Origin: Phycisphaerae bacterium
Lineage (GTDB): Bacteria; Planctomycetota; Phycisphaerae; Tepidisphaerales; Tepidisphaeraceae
Direction: 5' to 3'
NCBI GenBank assembly: GCA_026004655.1
Contig: BPJO01000002.1
Coordinates: forward strand, 1-64,000
Length of the DNA stretch: 64,000 nt
The notes under the pieces: generated by a model
What the model saw: only the letters and a program-made list of their open reading frames with translations
The model's database searches: none
Told to the model about the DNA's origin: nothing
Position numbers and translations under genes: made by a program
In this document: positions 1 to 10,600 of the stretch, piece after piece
How positions within the stretch are numbered: position 1 is the stretch's first letter
Layout: every line of letters starts with the position of its first letter

Positions 1-265
1 TGTTGATTGGTTTTGTTGCGTCATTTTTCAGGAATTAGACGATTTGTGGATAACTCGTCAAAAACTCCTGCCAAAACAGTAGGATTTGGTGTGTGAGAAA
101 GTAAGGTTGTCAAATAAAAGAATTTTTGCATCTCGTGAAGATGAAGTTATCTTAATGTAATCACCTCTTGTTAGTTCAACCCTCTCGGGGTTGGCGGGGT
201 GGGCAGGGAAAGTTCAGCTCATCAGGTTTTGATCTGATGGCTGCAGGAAAGGATCGGTATTGCCT

Positions 266-497
266 ATGGCCACGGGCAAGGTCAAGTGGTTTAATGACCA
301 AAAGGGCTTCGGTTTCATTTCCATGGAAGAAACCGGTCAAGACGTTTTTGTTCATCATTCCGTCATCGAAGGAGAAGGGTTTCAAGACGCTGCGTGATGG
401 CGAATCGGTTGATTACGACTACGAAGAGGGACCCAAAGGAATCCGCGCCACGCGGGTTCGTCGGTCCGAACAGGCGATCGCTGCGTCGCGCCGTTGA
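266..497 (+). CDS. Cold-shock domain protein (frameshifted as sequenced)
   Basis: A CspA-type single cold-shock domain of about 76 residues, expected to bind single-stranded RNA/DNA as an RNA chaperone. From the ATG at 266 the frame reads [16 protein letters not shown] (RNP1-like) and DVFVHHSVI (RNP2-like). It then meets a stop near 397. The expected second half ([18 protein letters not shown]) continues in the next frame to a TGA at 495-497, so one extra base sits in the GGGTTT run near 377-382. A purine-rich stretch (AGGAAAGGA) lies 5-15 bases before the start. The basic Arg/Ala tail is short. Family assignment is secure; the break is most simply a sequencing insertion, because both halves are well conserved. 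Confidence 0.85.
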
Positions 498-783
498 CTT
501 TGACCTTCTGCTGAAATACAGAATAACCGGCTTTTTGCTTCCGATGGATGAGTCGGTCCGGGTCCTTGCTACCCCGATCGGTCATCGTTTCTTCTCCCGC
601 CGTTGGGATTATTCCAATCCCCCCGTCAGAAGGTTTGTCGTCTTGTGAACCTTTGACTAGACTTGTACTCGCTAATTGACGAGGAGGAGGGTGTTTATAA
701 AGATAGTTTAGCCACGGAACGTCGGGTGCGCAGGGTCGAGGGAAGATGAGAAACCCGTCAGGTGGCGGGTATGGAGTAATCGA

Positions 784-1290
784 ATGAGTGATCCTACCAA
801 TTCACCGACATCGGATTCCGCGGGGCAGGAATCGTTTTTGCCCAATTCGACGATTTTGATTGTGGATGATAACGCCCAGAACGTCGAACTTTTACAGGCA
901 TTTTTAGAATCCCTTCCTGTGGAAAATCGTTACCGCTTCGGACGGGGGGTGGGAAGCCCTTGAACGGGTGCAGGAGCATCAGCCGGACCTAATTCTGCTG
1001 GACATCATGATGCCCAGGATGAGTGGATTTCAAGTCTGTCGTAAGTTGAAATCAGACCCCAAAACCCGGGATATTCAGATCCTCATGGTGACAGCCCTTG
1101 AACGAACTAGGAGATATAGAACAGGCTGCGGAATGCGGGAACGGATGATTTTGTCTCTAAACCCGTCAACAAGTTCGAATTGCTAACCCGGGTTAAAAGC
1201 CTGCTCCGAGTCCGTCATCTGAAAAATGAGCTGGAACGTGCCCTGACTTATCTGAACGAGGTCGAGCACGAATCGACTGGTTCGGAATAA
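784..1290 (+). CDS. Response regulator receiver protein (three frameshifts as sequenced)
   Basis: A CheY-like receiver domain with a short C-terminal helix and no output domain. The pieces are visible in successive frames: ILIVDDNAQNVELL (acidic pocket), then PDLILLDIMMPRMSGF (phospho-acceptor Asp), then a T/A loop, then DDFVSKPVNKFELL (conserved KP). The tail HLKNELERALTYLNEVE looks like a coiled coil. Frame jumps lie near 920, 1100 and 1140, each explained by one extra base, and the sum restores the starting frame at the TAA in 1288-1290. No sensor kinase lies nearby. It probably signals through protein contact, as PleD/RpfG-type free receivers do, but its partner cannot be inferred here. 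Confidence 0.8.
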
Positions 1291-1302
1291 CCTTTCATTC
1301 CT

Positions 1303-1935
1303 ATGAGCGATTCCGTTCAACCTCCCGAACTCGACTCATCCGTCACCCTGGACGCATTTCTGTCTGCAGCATCAGCCAGGCAACCGATCCCCGGCGGAGG
1401 CGCTGTAACAGCATTGACAGGAGCGCTCGCCTCGGCTATTGGCGAAATGGTCCTCAACTACTCCATTCAAAAAAAGGACCTGCAACAATATCACGAACAC
1501 AACACAAAAGCCCTGCAGGAACTGCATAACGCTCGACGTCTGTTTCAACAACTCATGGTCGAAGACCAGCAAGCCTATCTGGCTTTTTCCCAAGCCAGGA
1601 AGAAAGCCCAAGCCGATCCCCAGACACTTCAACAACGGGTTTCAGACGTGTATACAAGTCCCTCTGACCATCGCGACTACTGCACTGCAGGTGCCTGCGG
1701 ATCGCGATCCGGGTCGCGCACACCAGCAATCGCTGGCTGCTTAGCGACTTGGCCGTCTGTGGTGAACTGGCCATGGCAACACTCCGCTGTGGTATTCACA
1801 ATGTCCGGGTTAATCTGCCTGAACTTCCCGAACCCCAGCAAACCGAATACGAGCGAGGAATGCCAACGCCTGCACCTGCAAGCCATTGATGCCGTCAAAC
1901 AACTATTTTTTTCACCTCTGACCCATGCCCGGTGA
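1303..1935 (+). CDS. Cyclodeaminase/cyclohydrolase family (FTCD_C) protein, frameshifted as sequenced
   Basis: Resembles the formiminotetrahydrofolate cyclodeaminase domain. The N-terminal segment TLDAFLSAASARQPIPGGGA shows the typical PGGG(A/S) folate-binding turn, followed by a long helix with EDQQAYLAF. The middle (LTIATTALQV, then SNRWLLSDLAVCGELA, then ATLRCGIHNVRVNL) continues in the other two frames. The end QRLHLQAIDAVKQLF returns to the first frame. Three single-base insertions near 1655, 1700 and 1860 explain this and cancel out. Length (about 210 residues) fits the stand-alone bacterial family. It starts 12 bases after the response regulator and overlaps the next small gene, so it may be co-transcribed. 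The physiological substrate in planctomycetes is not certain. Confidence 0.75.
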   Translation: MSDSVQPPELDSSVTLDAFLSAASARQPIPGGGAVTALTGALASAIGEMVLNYSIQKKDLQQYHEHNTKALQELHNARRLFQQLMVEDQQAYLAFSQARKKAQADPQTLQQRVSDVYTSPSDHRDYCTAGACGSRSGSRTPAIAGCLATWPSVVNWPWQHSAVVFTMSGLICLNFPNPSKPNTSEECQRLHLQAIDAVKQLFFSPLTHAR

Positions 1936-2176
1936 TCCGCGTGATTACAAGCTCGATGTCTCCGGACTGACGCCGTCTGAAGAGACATCCTCTTGCTCCA
2001 AATCCTCGCGCCCGTACTTGTCCGTTTATTTCAAGTGCTGCTCGGTTTATCAACGAATCTACCGCAAACTCGGACGCGACCGCTTATGAAGGTCGATGCC
2101 CTCGATGCCTCCGACCGATCCGGTTTGTTATCGGTCAAGGCGGGTCGAATCGATCGGTTTTTTTGTGGTAGAATGA
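1926..2176 (+). CDS. Small conserved planctomycete protein with Cys pairs (frameshifted)
   Basis: An ATG at 1926 overlaps the end of the cyclodeaminase-like gene. The reading frame gives RPYLSVYFKCCSVYQRIYR, then after one extra base in the AAAC run near 2060 continues as AYEGRCPRCLRPIRFVIGQ. The two Cys pairs (CC and CPRC) look like a small zinc-ribbon-like module. I recognise this pattern as a short protein common in planctomycete genomes but know no function. The last codons depend on the length of a 7-T run at 2158-2164: it either ends at a TAG at 2169-2171 or at the TGA at 2174-2176 with a VVE ending. Gene reality is likely; its exact end is uncertain. Confidence 0.6.
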
Positions 2177-2241
2177 ATTAGAAGGCGATTCGTCTCGTAC
2201 CGCCTGGTCAGAGAGCATACGTCAACCGGAGGACTTGATCC

Positions 2242-2768
2242 ATGAGCACGGCAGCTCCAGCAAAACATTCAGGGGGATATTCGGTCAGCAAACCCCTCGG
2301 AAAATGTTCCGTCACCAGCAGGGCGATCCAGCCCGGGGAAAAAGTTCATGGCTATGGTCAAGGAAACCCCCGCAGGACTCGAACGTCATGATTTTACCCC
2401 TCGAAGCATGGGAAAAAAGCTGACAAAACCGATGCGTTGGCATTTTTGGCAAAGTGTGATGCCACAACCCGGAGTCGAAAAGAAAAAACCCTTCGTCGAT
2501 GATGAAGTACTATGTGATCTGTTCGACCGATTGTCCGAAACAACCGAACCTACCAAACGCCAGTTCCGATTCGTTCTCGGATTGATCCTTATGCGGTAAA
2601 CGTCTGTTGACCTTCGAAGCTTCTGAAACTCGGGACGGCGTGGAGTACTGGCAGGTGCGTCTGAAGGGTCGTGACGCCCGACTCGAAATGGAAAACCTCC
2701 GTCTAACCCAGGAGCAGATTCAGGAAGTCAGCCAACAGCTCGGACAGATCATGAATGAGGAGTTGTAA
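2242..2768 (+). CDS. Conserved planctomycete protein of unknown function (frameshifted)
   Basis: Starts at an ATG 11 bases after a GGAGG-like site. After repairing five one-base insertions (near 2340, 2402, 2412, 2447 and 2597) it reads as one protein of about 173 residues. Recognisable stretches are CSVTSRAIQPGEKF, KETPAGLERHDFTPEAW, ALAFWQSVMPQPG, KKKPFVDDEVLCDLFDRL and FRFVLGLILMRKRLL, ending in QLGQIMNEEL. The Cys/Ser-Gly-Arg opening suggests a small metal-binding knuckle before a helical body. I have the impression of a family limited to planctomycetes; no function is known to me. Its stop TAA overlaps the ATG of the next gene by one base, which suggests an operon with it. Confidence 0.65.
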
Positions 2769-3696
2769 TGAGAACACCTTCTCATTCACCGGGGGTCAAT
2801 CGGGTTCCGGGACCGGCCAATAGTCGTTCTGCCCGGCTTGTAACCACGATCGGCATTTGGATAACCCTCTTGGTAGTGGTCGGCGCGTGTGACAAAAATA
2901 AACCCGTTTCCAATCCGTATTTCGGACCCACCTTGCCGCTGGGATCAGTTAATTGATCAGATCAATCAGCGAAACGCGCGTGTAGAATCCGTTTGGGCGG
3001 ACGGATCATTTGAAGCTACGCTCATTGACCCCGATAGCAAGCATTTAACGACCGGATCGGGGGACGTGATCCTCTTGTACATGCCCCCAAAAAACCTGCG
3101 TCCTTGTAGGACGTGTGCTGGGCAATCGAATTTTTGAGATCGGATCGAACCAGGACCGGTATTGGTTCATCAGTTATGATAAGACCGACACGATGGGGTG
3201 GGGATATCATCGGCTGGTGGATCCAAAAGGAACGGGCGGTTTTGCCGGTGCGTCCGGACCTGATGGCTGAGGTCCTGGGTGTCGGGCCGATCAACTCGGA
3301 CCTGCTGAAGGAACCTTTTCCGGTAGTACGGTTCAACAACGATCAGCGTGCGTACATGCTGACCTGGCAGGTGCTGTTGTCGGATCGGTGGGTGGTGCAG
3401 AAAGAGGTCTGGTACGACGTCCAGACACTTTTTACCCCGATTGGGTGTTGTTATTTGATCAGAACGGACGCGTGGTATTGCGAGCTTATCTGTCAGGATA
3501 TCGCGAAGTACAGGGTTATGAACCGGTTTTGCAGATGGCGTCGGAGTATGATCTGTTTTTTCCCGAATCGGGTTCAACTTTTTTGATCCGGCTTTCAGAA
3601 TTGCGTCGTGAGTCGACAGGGGTTCCAACGCCCCGTAGCTTCAATTTCCCCGGGCAAAACGCCGGAGTGTCGAAAGTGATCCAAGTCGATGAATAA
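2768..3696 (+). CDS. Putative lipoprotein, unknown function (frameshifted)
   Basis: The start overlaps the previous stop (TAATG). An N-terminal hydrophobic stretch ends in VVVGACDKNK, a good lipobox, so the product is probably a lipid-anchored periplasmic protein. The body is spread over three frames: DQLIDQINQRNARVESVWAD, GDVILLYMPPKNLR, LGNRIFEIGSNQDRYWF, PDLMAEVLGVGPINSDLL, and FYPDWVLLFDQNGRVVLRAY. Repair needs at least one insertion near 2940, one near 3095, a change near 3240 and one near 3435; the last is more easily a missing base in a T run. The layout resembles outer-membrane lipoprotein-sorting-like beta proteins, but I cannot name the family. Its stop overlaps the next start by 8 bases. 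Confidence 0.6.
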
Positions 3697-5149
3697 ACTG
3701 TACTTATACGTATTACTGGTCGGCATTTTTCTGGGGCTGAATCCTCATCATGTCAAGTCCGAACCCCGGGTGGTTCTCAACGATCATCTGCAAGCCGTCG
3801 GTAGTCGGACCGATTTCTGGGTCGCCCGGACGATGACCGTCGGTCAGGAACTGATGACCAACATTTACAAACGAACCGATCCGGTGGCGGGAAGTTGGAA
3901 GCAGGTTGCCCGGTTTCAAAGTTCGATCACGAGTTTGGCTTTGGTCGGAAACCGGTTGGCGGTGTTATTACCTTCCGGGGAGTGGCGAATGATCGACGAC
4001 TCGCCCGGTCCGCTCGGGGCAGCATTTCCCTACGGATACCAGCCGATCGCTTTGTTTTCAGATCCGGAAGGTTTGTTAGCGGTCGCAAAACGATCCGGTC
4101 CTGTTCCCGAAACATCAGCGATCTCTCAGACGGAATCCGACGAGATAGTCATTCTCCAACACCTTCAAAATGTCTGGTCTGTCCTGATGCCTATTCCGGA
4201 CGAAATAGCCATCGAACCGATCTCCGTCTTGAAAACCCGTCATTCGATTTATTTGGCCGGTCGGCAAGGGGAGTTTGTCGAGGTCTATGTTCAATCGCAG
4301 AACCGATGGGAACGACTATGGCGTCTGGACGGAACCGCAATCCGCCGATGGAAGCTTTTGCCCGGCCCGGATGTCCCGTTGCTCGCCACAATGACCGATC
4401 GCGGGGTGTGGCGTGTGTATTTCGTCGGGTCGGATACCCCCATTCGCGAACCATCCGAACCATACCTGCCCAGCGACATCACAATGGTCGGACCGACACT
4501 TCGAATTGTTTATGCCGAAGACCAGACCATCAAGCAACTGGCCTACGATGATTATGGTCGAGGAGCGACTTATCCCGTAACGGTCATCGCTCATACTCCG
4601 CCGGCTCAGGAAACGATGCAGACCTGGGTTCAAATATTGGGTCTGATTCTGCTGACCTTGACCATGCTGCTGACTTTTCGGCAAAAACCCGCCACCCCCG
4701 ACGAATTGTTGCACCGGGGGGCGTTTCAGGTATCGCCTTATCCACGACGTTTTGCTGCAGGATTGATCGACGCAATTCCACAACTCGTCGGCGCGGTCTG
4801 GACGCTGGACCTGGTGCAGCAATCCCCCGCGTCGTCGACCACGTTATACGCCAACGCCCCGTATTTAGCCGGAACGTTTGTTTATCTTCTCCACGTAACG
4901 ATTTCAGAAGTTATCTGGGGATGTTCCGTCGGGAAGTTTTTATTCGGGCTTCGGGTCGTATCGTATGACGGTTCGCGCGCGCCGACCGAGCGGATTCTTC
5001 TTCGTAACCTGCTTCGGCTGGTCGATATGCTTTTTTATGCTCCGTTATTGCTTATTTTTTTGACCCCTATGCGTCAACGGGTCGGGGATCTGGCTGCCAA
5101 GACCATCGTGATTTACGAAACGGATCCTCGATCCCGATCGGCGGATTAG
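3689..5149 (+). CDS. Secreted/membrane protein with C-terminal RDD domain
   Basis: A 486-residue protein. Residues 1-24 form a signal peptide. Residues 25-300 are a beta-rich periplasmic part with repeated VGNRLAVLL/ILKTRHSIYLAGR-like strands that may be a propeller-like fold. A membrane helix (about 312-330) is followed by an RDD domain (about 350-478), shown by PRRFAAGLIDAIPQLVGAV, WGCSVGKFLFGLRVVSYDG and RQRVGDLAAKTIVIYE, with its R, D and D signature positions and three more membrane segments. RDD proteins are linked to ion or proton exchange, but most are uncharacterised. It overlaps the preceding lipoprotein gene, so the two may act together at the envelope. It converges on the next gene with a 4-base overlap. 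Confidence 0.7.
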   Translation: MNKLYLYVLLVGIFLGLNPHHVKSEPRVVLNDHLQAVGSRTDFWVARTMTVGQELMTNIYKRTDPVAGSWKQVARFQSSITSLALVGNRLAVLLPSGEWRMIDDSPGPLGAAFPYGYQPIALFSDPEGLLAVAKRSGPVPETSAISQTESDEIVILQHLQNVWSVLMPIPDEIAIEPISVLKTRHSIYLAGRQGEFVEVYVQSQNRWERLWRLDGTAIRRWKLLPGPDVPLLATMTDRGVWRVYFVGSDTPIREPSEPYLPSDITMVGPTLRIVYAEDQTIKQLAYDDYGRGATYPVTVIAHTPPAQETMQTWVQILGLILLTLTMLLTFRQKPATPDELLHRGAFQVSPYPRRFAAGLIDAIPQLVGAVWTLDLVQQSPASSTTLYANAPYLAGTFVYLLHVTISEVIWGCSVGKFLFGLRVVSYDGSRAPTERILLRNLLRLVDMLFYAPLLLIFLTPMRQRVGDLAAKTIVIYETDPRSRSAD

Positions 5150-6540
5150 TTGTCGGATTGATGGGTTGACGGTGTTTCCTGGATGCGTTCCGGAGAAAAA
5201 ACAAAGATCCGGGGGTAGGTTTTCAACGCTGGACCTGCCCATTCCATTAGTTCCCCGTAGGTGAGGTCCAGCGGGGGGTAGATAAAGACCATTTGACTCC
5301 ACTGTGAAGCATTTTCATTGATGGTTTTGACAAAATCTCCAGGGGATTGAACCTCGAACTTCTGCAGATCCATCCGTCGTTCCGGTTCAAAAATTTCGAC
5401 ATATCGTTCTAGACTGGCCACAAGCTTGCCTTCTCGACGGGCAAGAAACAGCTCCCAAGGCTCGCCAAGTCGTTCCTGACGGTTACGCCAAGCTTCCTGC
5501 GGGAAAAAAGCCCTATGGAACAGGTTTTCTCCTCCGGGCGGATCGAGTTTGATCCCCCGGTCTTGCTCCAACGTCATCAAAACCGCATACATTTTTCGCA
5601 CGTCCGTTACCCGAACCGACGGATCGATCCGGGCGGTGGTGAACCAGTCCGATCGCCCATCGATCAGGCTGGACAGGGATTGGACCAGATCAGCAAGAGA
5701 ATCAGCTCTGAATCGTTTCGTTTCCTGCTCAAAGGCTGTATAGACCGGTTCGGATTTGTCCTGCTGGACTCGAATGACCAGATCACGCAGTTCCACGGCT
5801 TGGTGATCCGTAGCAGGCTGAATGATAAAAGTCAGCAACTGTCCCGGAGGCATGGCATGGTCGGGATTTCTAACTTGAAAACCGTAGACCTCTGACTGAG
5901 CCAGTCGCTGAGGCATATCCAGCACCGCGACCGGGTCATTATAATTCGGCGCGATCGCTCGACTGTCCACCACATCTGCCGCGTAATGCTTCTGGCCTTG
6001 TTCGTCGGTATGGGTAAACGAGCCAGTAAAGACCAGACCCGTTCGGGGTAATGTTTTTTTCTCCGGACCGTTCAGAATCAGGTCTTCAACACGGACCAAG
6101 CCTTTTCCGTAATCGACGGTCATGATCACCCGTGGACCACGGGTCCAGTGATGGTTCGTCGCAAAATTGATCGGACGACCGGGTTTTAACCCAATAAACT
6201 CGAGTGCCTTGTGCAAATCCGACGGTTTGCACCAGGTAACCGCCAGTGATTCATAATCCTTTCCTGAAAAAGCGGGGGTGATGAAAAACTCGATCGGATC
6301 GGCATCGCCGACCGCGGTGGCACAGCCCCAGACTTCGACCCGTTTGAGCTTTCGATCCGCAACAATCGATTCCAAAACCATCTTGTCCGGATCGTTGGCA
6401 AACGCCAGGCGTTTCTGTTCGATGATCTGTTGGATTTTCTGATACGCAACGTCATAAGGATGAGATTGATCCTGACCTTGGACCCGCGCCACACCAACCA
6501 TTAGCAACAGGGTAAGCAGAGAACATCGACAGGACATCAT
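5146..6540 (-). CDS. Secreted YdjY-like domain protein
   Basis: A 464-residue protein beginning with a clear signal peptide (LLTLLLMVGVARVQG). Residues 60-170 contain KLKRVEVWGCATAV, IEFFITPAFSGKDYESLAVT and KPSDLHKALEFIGLKPGRP, the pattern I associate with YdjY-like periplasmic domains. The C-terminal half is helical and Arg/Glu-rich and is not recognised. It is probably periplasmic. The start ATG lies inside the stop of the upstream methyltransferase gene (4-base overlap), so the two are translationally coupled. No catalytic motif is visible, so I assign no reaction. Confidence 0.6.
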   Translation of the reverse strand: MMSCRCSLLTLLLMVGVARVQGQDQSHPYDVAYQKIQQIIEQKRLAFANDPDKMVLESIVADRKLKRVEVWGCATAVGDADPIEFFITPAFSGKDYESLAVTWCKPSDLHKALEFIGLKPGRPINFATNHHWTRGPRVIMTVDYGKGLVRVEDLILNGPEKKTLPRTGLVFTGSFTHTDEQGQKHYAADVVDSRAIAPNYNDPVAVLDMPQRLAQSEVYGFQVRNPDHAMPPGQLLTFIIQPATDHQAVELRDLVIRVQQDKSEPVYTAFEQETKRFRADSLADLVQSLSSLIDGRSDWFTTARIDPSVRVTDVRKMYAVLMTLEQDRGIKLDPPGGENLFHRAFFPQEAWRNRQERLGEPWELFLARREGKLVASLERYVEIFEPERRMDLQKFEVQSPGDFVKTINENASQWSQMVFIYPPLDLTYGELMEWAGPALKTYPRIFVFSPERIQETPSTHQSDN

Positions 6541-7532
6541 TCCTCCGGTTTGTAAGCCGAGACCAGCCGATAGGGGGACGACTCAGGTTCAGATAGATGA
6601 ACCGACTGGAAACCTGTCTCCCGAAGCATCTGAATAACTTCGGTCTGACTGAAAACTCGGGCCGAGGGTTGAATCAACAACATGGTGATCTGAAAAAGGG
6701 CCGAAAAGAGGGGCGCGGTCCGGTCCTCCTCGAGCATCATATCCACAATATGGATGGACCCTCCGGGTCGAAGACATTCAAAAAGCTTTCGAAACAGACG
6801 ACGGGCCGAAGGTCGCGTTTCCTGGTGCAAGGCACCGGCATAGACGACCGAATCGACCGGGCGGGGTAACGGATCCGTCCGATAGTTGGCCGGGTGAAAC
6901 GAAATGCGGTTCATGACCGACGACCGGGAACAGATCTCGCGTGCGATGTTTAAGACTTCCGGTAAATCCACTAGAGTTACCCGAAGTTGAGAATACCGTT
7001 CCAACAAAGCCCGGCTTAGTGTTCCCGGACCGGAACCGACATCCAGGAGTAATCCGATCGGGGAAAGTTTAATCATCGGGGCAATCACGGGTGTGAAAGC
7101 TTTGGCTTTGGATTCCATCCCGTAGACGAATCGTCGGGTCATCGAATCATCTTGACCGAGCTGTCGCGCCTGCGGGACTGCGGGATGTCCGGAGCGGATC
7201 ACTTCTGAAAGTTTGCCCCATTGCCTATAGAGGTCGGCGTTATAGCGGAGTGCTTCGGTCATACAGGTAGGAGAATGTCGTGAAAGCAACGCCTGTGCAC
7301 CGGGAGCAATCTGATACAGGTCTTGGTGTTTTTGAAGCAACCGCATCCCGACCAGCGCGTCCAAAAGAGCGGGTAATAAATCCGGCTGCGCACCACATCG
7401 CCGCGCCAATTCTTCCGTAGTCCGCGGGACATCCAGATGATCAAAAACGGAAAGCTCTACCGCACCGATCAAGGCCGCCGACTGCCAGTATCCGGTCGCG
7501 ATGGAGGTGAGTCTGTCAGGGGTCCAGTCCAT
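6537..7532 (-). CDS. SAM-dependent O-methyltransferase-like protein with dimerisation domain
   Basis: About 331 residues. An N-terminal winged-helix dimerisation region (TTEELARRCGAQPDLLPALL, LLQKHQDLYQIAP) is followed by a Rossmann methyltransferase domain with LLLDVGSGPGTLSRALL (SAM-binding motif I), VTLVDLPEVL (acidic motif II) and LRPGGSIHIVDMML. This is the architecture of plant-type and antibiotic/carotenoid O-methyltransferases. The longest frame begins with a TTG 12 codons upstream; I prefer the ATG at 7532, preceded by AAAGGA. The catalytic His of true O-methyltransferases is not obvious, so the substrate is open. Translationally coupled to the YdjY-like gene. Confidence 0.7.
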   Translation of the reverse strand: MDWTPDRLTSIATGYWQSAALIGAVELSVFDHLDVPRTTEELARRCGAQPDLLPALLDALVGMRLLQKHQDLYQIAPGAQALLSRHSPTCMTEALRYNADLYRQWGKLSEVIRSGHPAVPQARQLGQDDSMTRRFVYGMESKAKAFTPVIAPMIKLSPIGLLLDVGSGPGTLSRALLERYSQLRVTLVDLPEVLNIAREICSRSSVMNRISFHPANYRTDPLPRPVDSVVYAGALHQETRPSARRLFRKLFECLRPGGSIHIVDMMLEEDRTAPLFSALFQITMLLIQPSARVFSQTEVIQMLRETGFQSVHLSEPESSPYRLVSAYKPEE

Positions 7533-7647
7533 GTCCTTTGATACGGGATAGCATATTCGGGTGTGCAATCGGGAGGCAAGGGAAAAGAATTAAGTCAATA
7601 AACGACAGATACTTGGAGAAATAGGGAGGGATACAGTTTTTGCGCAA

Positions 7648-10600
7648 TCACGATTTCGGCGAGTATGAGATCAGCTGGATGTTTCCTAGAGATTGCTGCT
7701 GGGTTTGGAGCTTGGCTAGAGAGCTTTCAAGACCGGCAAACTGTTTTTCAAGACGCGCGCGTTTGGCTTCGAGTTGTTCGTCGAGGGCTTTGATCCGGTC
7801 TTTGAACTGTTCGGTGCGTGAATCGAGGGTTTTGTTCTGTCGGGTGACAATCCCGTTGATGGGGTCGATCAACTTATTGATCTTTTGCTGCATCGTGACC
7901 CCGATTCCCCCCGTGATGTTATTAATCGCGTTGTCGATTTTGAGCTGTTTACCTTGGATTTGACCGTTTGTCGAAGAGACGTTCAGACCCAAATCAAACA
8001 AAAGTTGACTGGCATTGAGTTGGCTGACGGCAAAAGTTCCTCCGCCACTGGTCAGGTCGGTGAGCTTGATCCGTCCGTCGTCGGTGATTTCAGCCCGAAG
8101 TTTGGAATTATCGGTTGCATTAATTGCCGAAACGAGTTGTCCGAGCGTGGTGACCTGTCCGATAGAAACATCGATGGTTGATCCGTCGCGGAGGGTCGCC
8201 CGAAAGTCGGCGACCCCGTCGCCGGCGGTTTGGACGCCCTGACCCCGGTTTAACAGGCTGAGTCGTGTCGTGTCCGTGATCGTGTCTCCGGTGTGTGTAA
8301 AGAGGGTTTCGACACTGTCCGGGTCGTCGGCGTAGGCCTGGTTAAACTTCTCCTGATCAAACTCCAACTTTCCCCCCTCGACTACCCGAAGCCCTACGTC
8401 CGCGAGAATACGATATTTCCCTGCCTGGGGGACAACGGTGTTGATCATGGCGTACATCTCGCGTTCGACCTGAGAGATGGACAAATCTCCCAGAAGCACG
8501 CCCCGTTCGAGAGTCCTCGGAATCGAACTTGGTGTATTCTTTCAATTTGTCGACCAGTTCGTTGAACTTTTCGACAAACTTATTCAATTCTTCGGTCACA
8601 TTCTCGACACTATGAGATACATTGACCGTAACGGGTTCTTTGCTCACTCCATTCAGGTTGATGTTGACGCCCCGGATGATTCCGGAAATTTGATTCCGTG
8701 AAGAGGTAATCAGAAGAGGTTGCTCGGTTTCCGAACTACCGACAAAGACGGCTGCGTCCTGGGCCTGAACCAGTGTGCGTGTGTCTAATCCGGTCGTACC
8801 AGAATCGAACGTCACCCGTCCTGCACGTCCGGAGGAGATGGTATTCAGGGAAAGACGATAAGGGTTTGCCCCGGTTCCGTCATTCAGGATCTGTGCGGTA
8901 ACGCCGTATCCGAGGTTGTTGATCTTGGTTTGTACGTCGGACAGGGTGTCGTCGGAATCGATGGTGATCGTTTTTTCCTGCGAACCATCCAGAATGGTCC
9001 CGGTGGCGGTTCCCAAAATTCCAAGGTCCTGAGCGGTGGTCGAATCAATATCCTTAACGGTGAGTTTTCCAGCTCCCCCGGACGTATCGGTCAGCATCAA
9101 TCCGTCCCCTTGGGAATTGATCGAAGCCACTACTTTTCCACCAAAGGCTGTGTTAATCTTGTTAATGACATTTTCCATCCGCAGATCCACGCGTGAATCT
9201 AGACTGATGGTTCTTGTGGTTCCGTCGGCGGCTTGGATAGTCAGTCGTCCACTGGCAACCCCCTTTCCACCGTTATAGGTGGCTAGCGCGGTGGCTTCAC
9301 TGACCCATTTTCGCTGGAGGTTTGCCCCTTTGACCACAGATGTGGTGGGTGAAAAAGTACCTACGATACCGAGTTGTGTGGCTCCGGTTCCTGAGACATC
9401 TGAAATGATCAGGTTGCCATTTCCTCCCGTGGTATCGGTGATCTGAATTCCATTCCCGGAAGCGTTGATCTCGGCTTTGACTCCTGCACCGGATGAATTG
9501 ATCTGATCGAGAACCGTTTGCAGTGTCATTACACCGGTAAAATCGATGTCAGTGGTTCCCCCGGATCGGTTTTGAATACGAATCGTTCCGAGACTGATTC
9601 CCGACCCGCCGTTGAGCGTTTTTAGGAGGACGGTTCCGAGTCGAGAAAGAACGGCATCACCGCTGAGGGTCGCTCCAGATCCGGTTTTTTCGATTCCCAG
9701 GTCTAAAGCCGTTTTAGACCCATCGATTCCAGCCACGCTCAGGTTTCCTCCACCGGTGGTGTTATCTGTCAGTGTGATGGATTTAGACCCCGGCGTGATG
9801 GAAGCGGTCAGTTTGGTTCCGGAAGCGGCGTTGATCTTGTCGATCACGTCACCCAACGTCGATGCATCGCCGATGTCCACGTCGGTGGTCGACCCGTCGC
9901 GGTGAGTAATCCTGAAATCCGCTCCGGTACGTCGGGCCACACCATTCCCGTCATTCAGGATCGATAATCGGGTATCCCGTCCGAGGTATTGGATGATTTG
10001 TCCGGTCAAAGTTCCACTAAGGGTTTGACCTGCGATCCCCAGATCAGCAGCAGTGGTCGTTGAACCAACATCCTGAATCATCAGCTCACTGTTCGTATCT
10101 CCGGTCTGATCGGTGATGGTCAGACGGTCATTGACGATGCTGGCTTTGACGTTGATCTCGACGGTAGTATTAATCTTGCGGACTACGTCATCGAGGGTCA
10201 CTGCGTCACTGAAATCCAGTACTGCCGATCGACCGGACATGTCCGTGATGCGAACTTTTCCGCGACTGATCCCAGCCCCACCCCGGAGATCGGAAAGCAA
10301 AGTTTCCTGGGTTACTTCGCCGCCACCCCGTTCGATCGTGATCGTCCCGGCTCCGACGGGTGCTTTGTCGGGATTGGCAAACCCTCTGCCGATCAGTTGC
10401 TGGGCCTGGACAAGTCTGGCGACCTGAAACTGATAAGATCCGACAGCTGCACCACGCGAAGCTGAAGCAGTCAGAACATTTTCATCGCTGGAACTGGTCG
10501 TCGCGTTGGTGAAAAAGCTTGGTTTGGACAGACTCTGTGCCGAAATGCGCAAAGCAGTCAAACGTGTTGATACGTCGACATAGGCGGTTTTCTGCGTCGC

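Noticed and set aside
394..648. 84-codon frame after the cold-shock gene
   Set aside because: Starts inside the cold-shock gene in another frame and shows no protein-like pattern beyond it.
266..3696. Pseudogene cluster from reductive evolution
   Set aside because: Nearly all breaks are single extra bases with fully conserved sequence on both sides and no substitutions or nonsense changes, so sequencing error is the simpler explanation.
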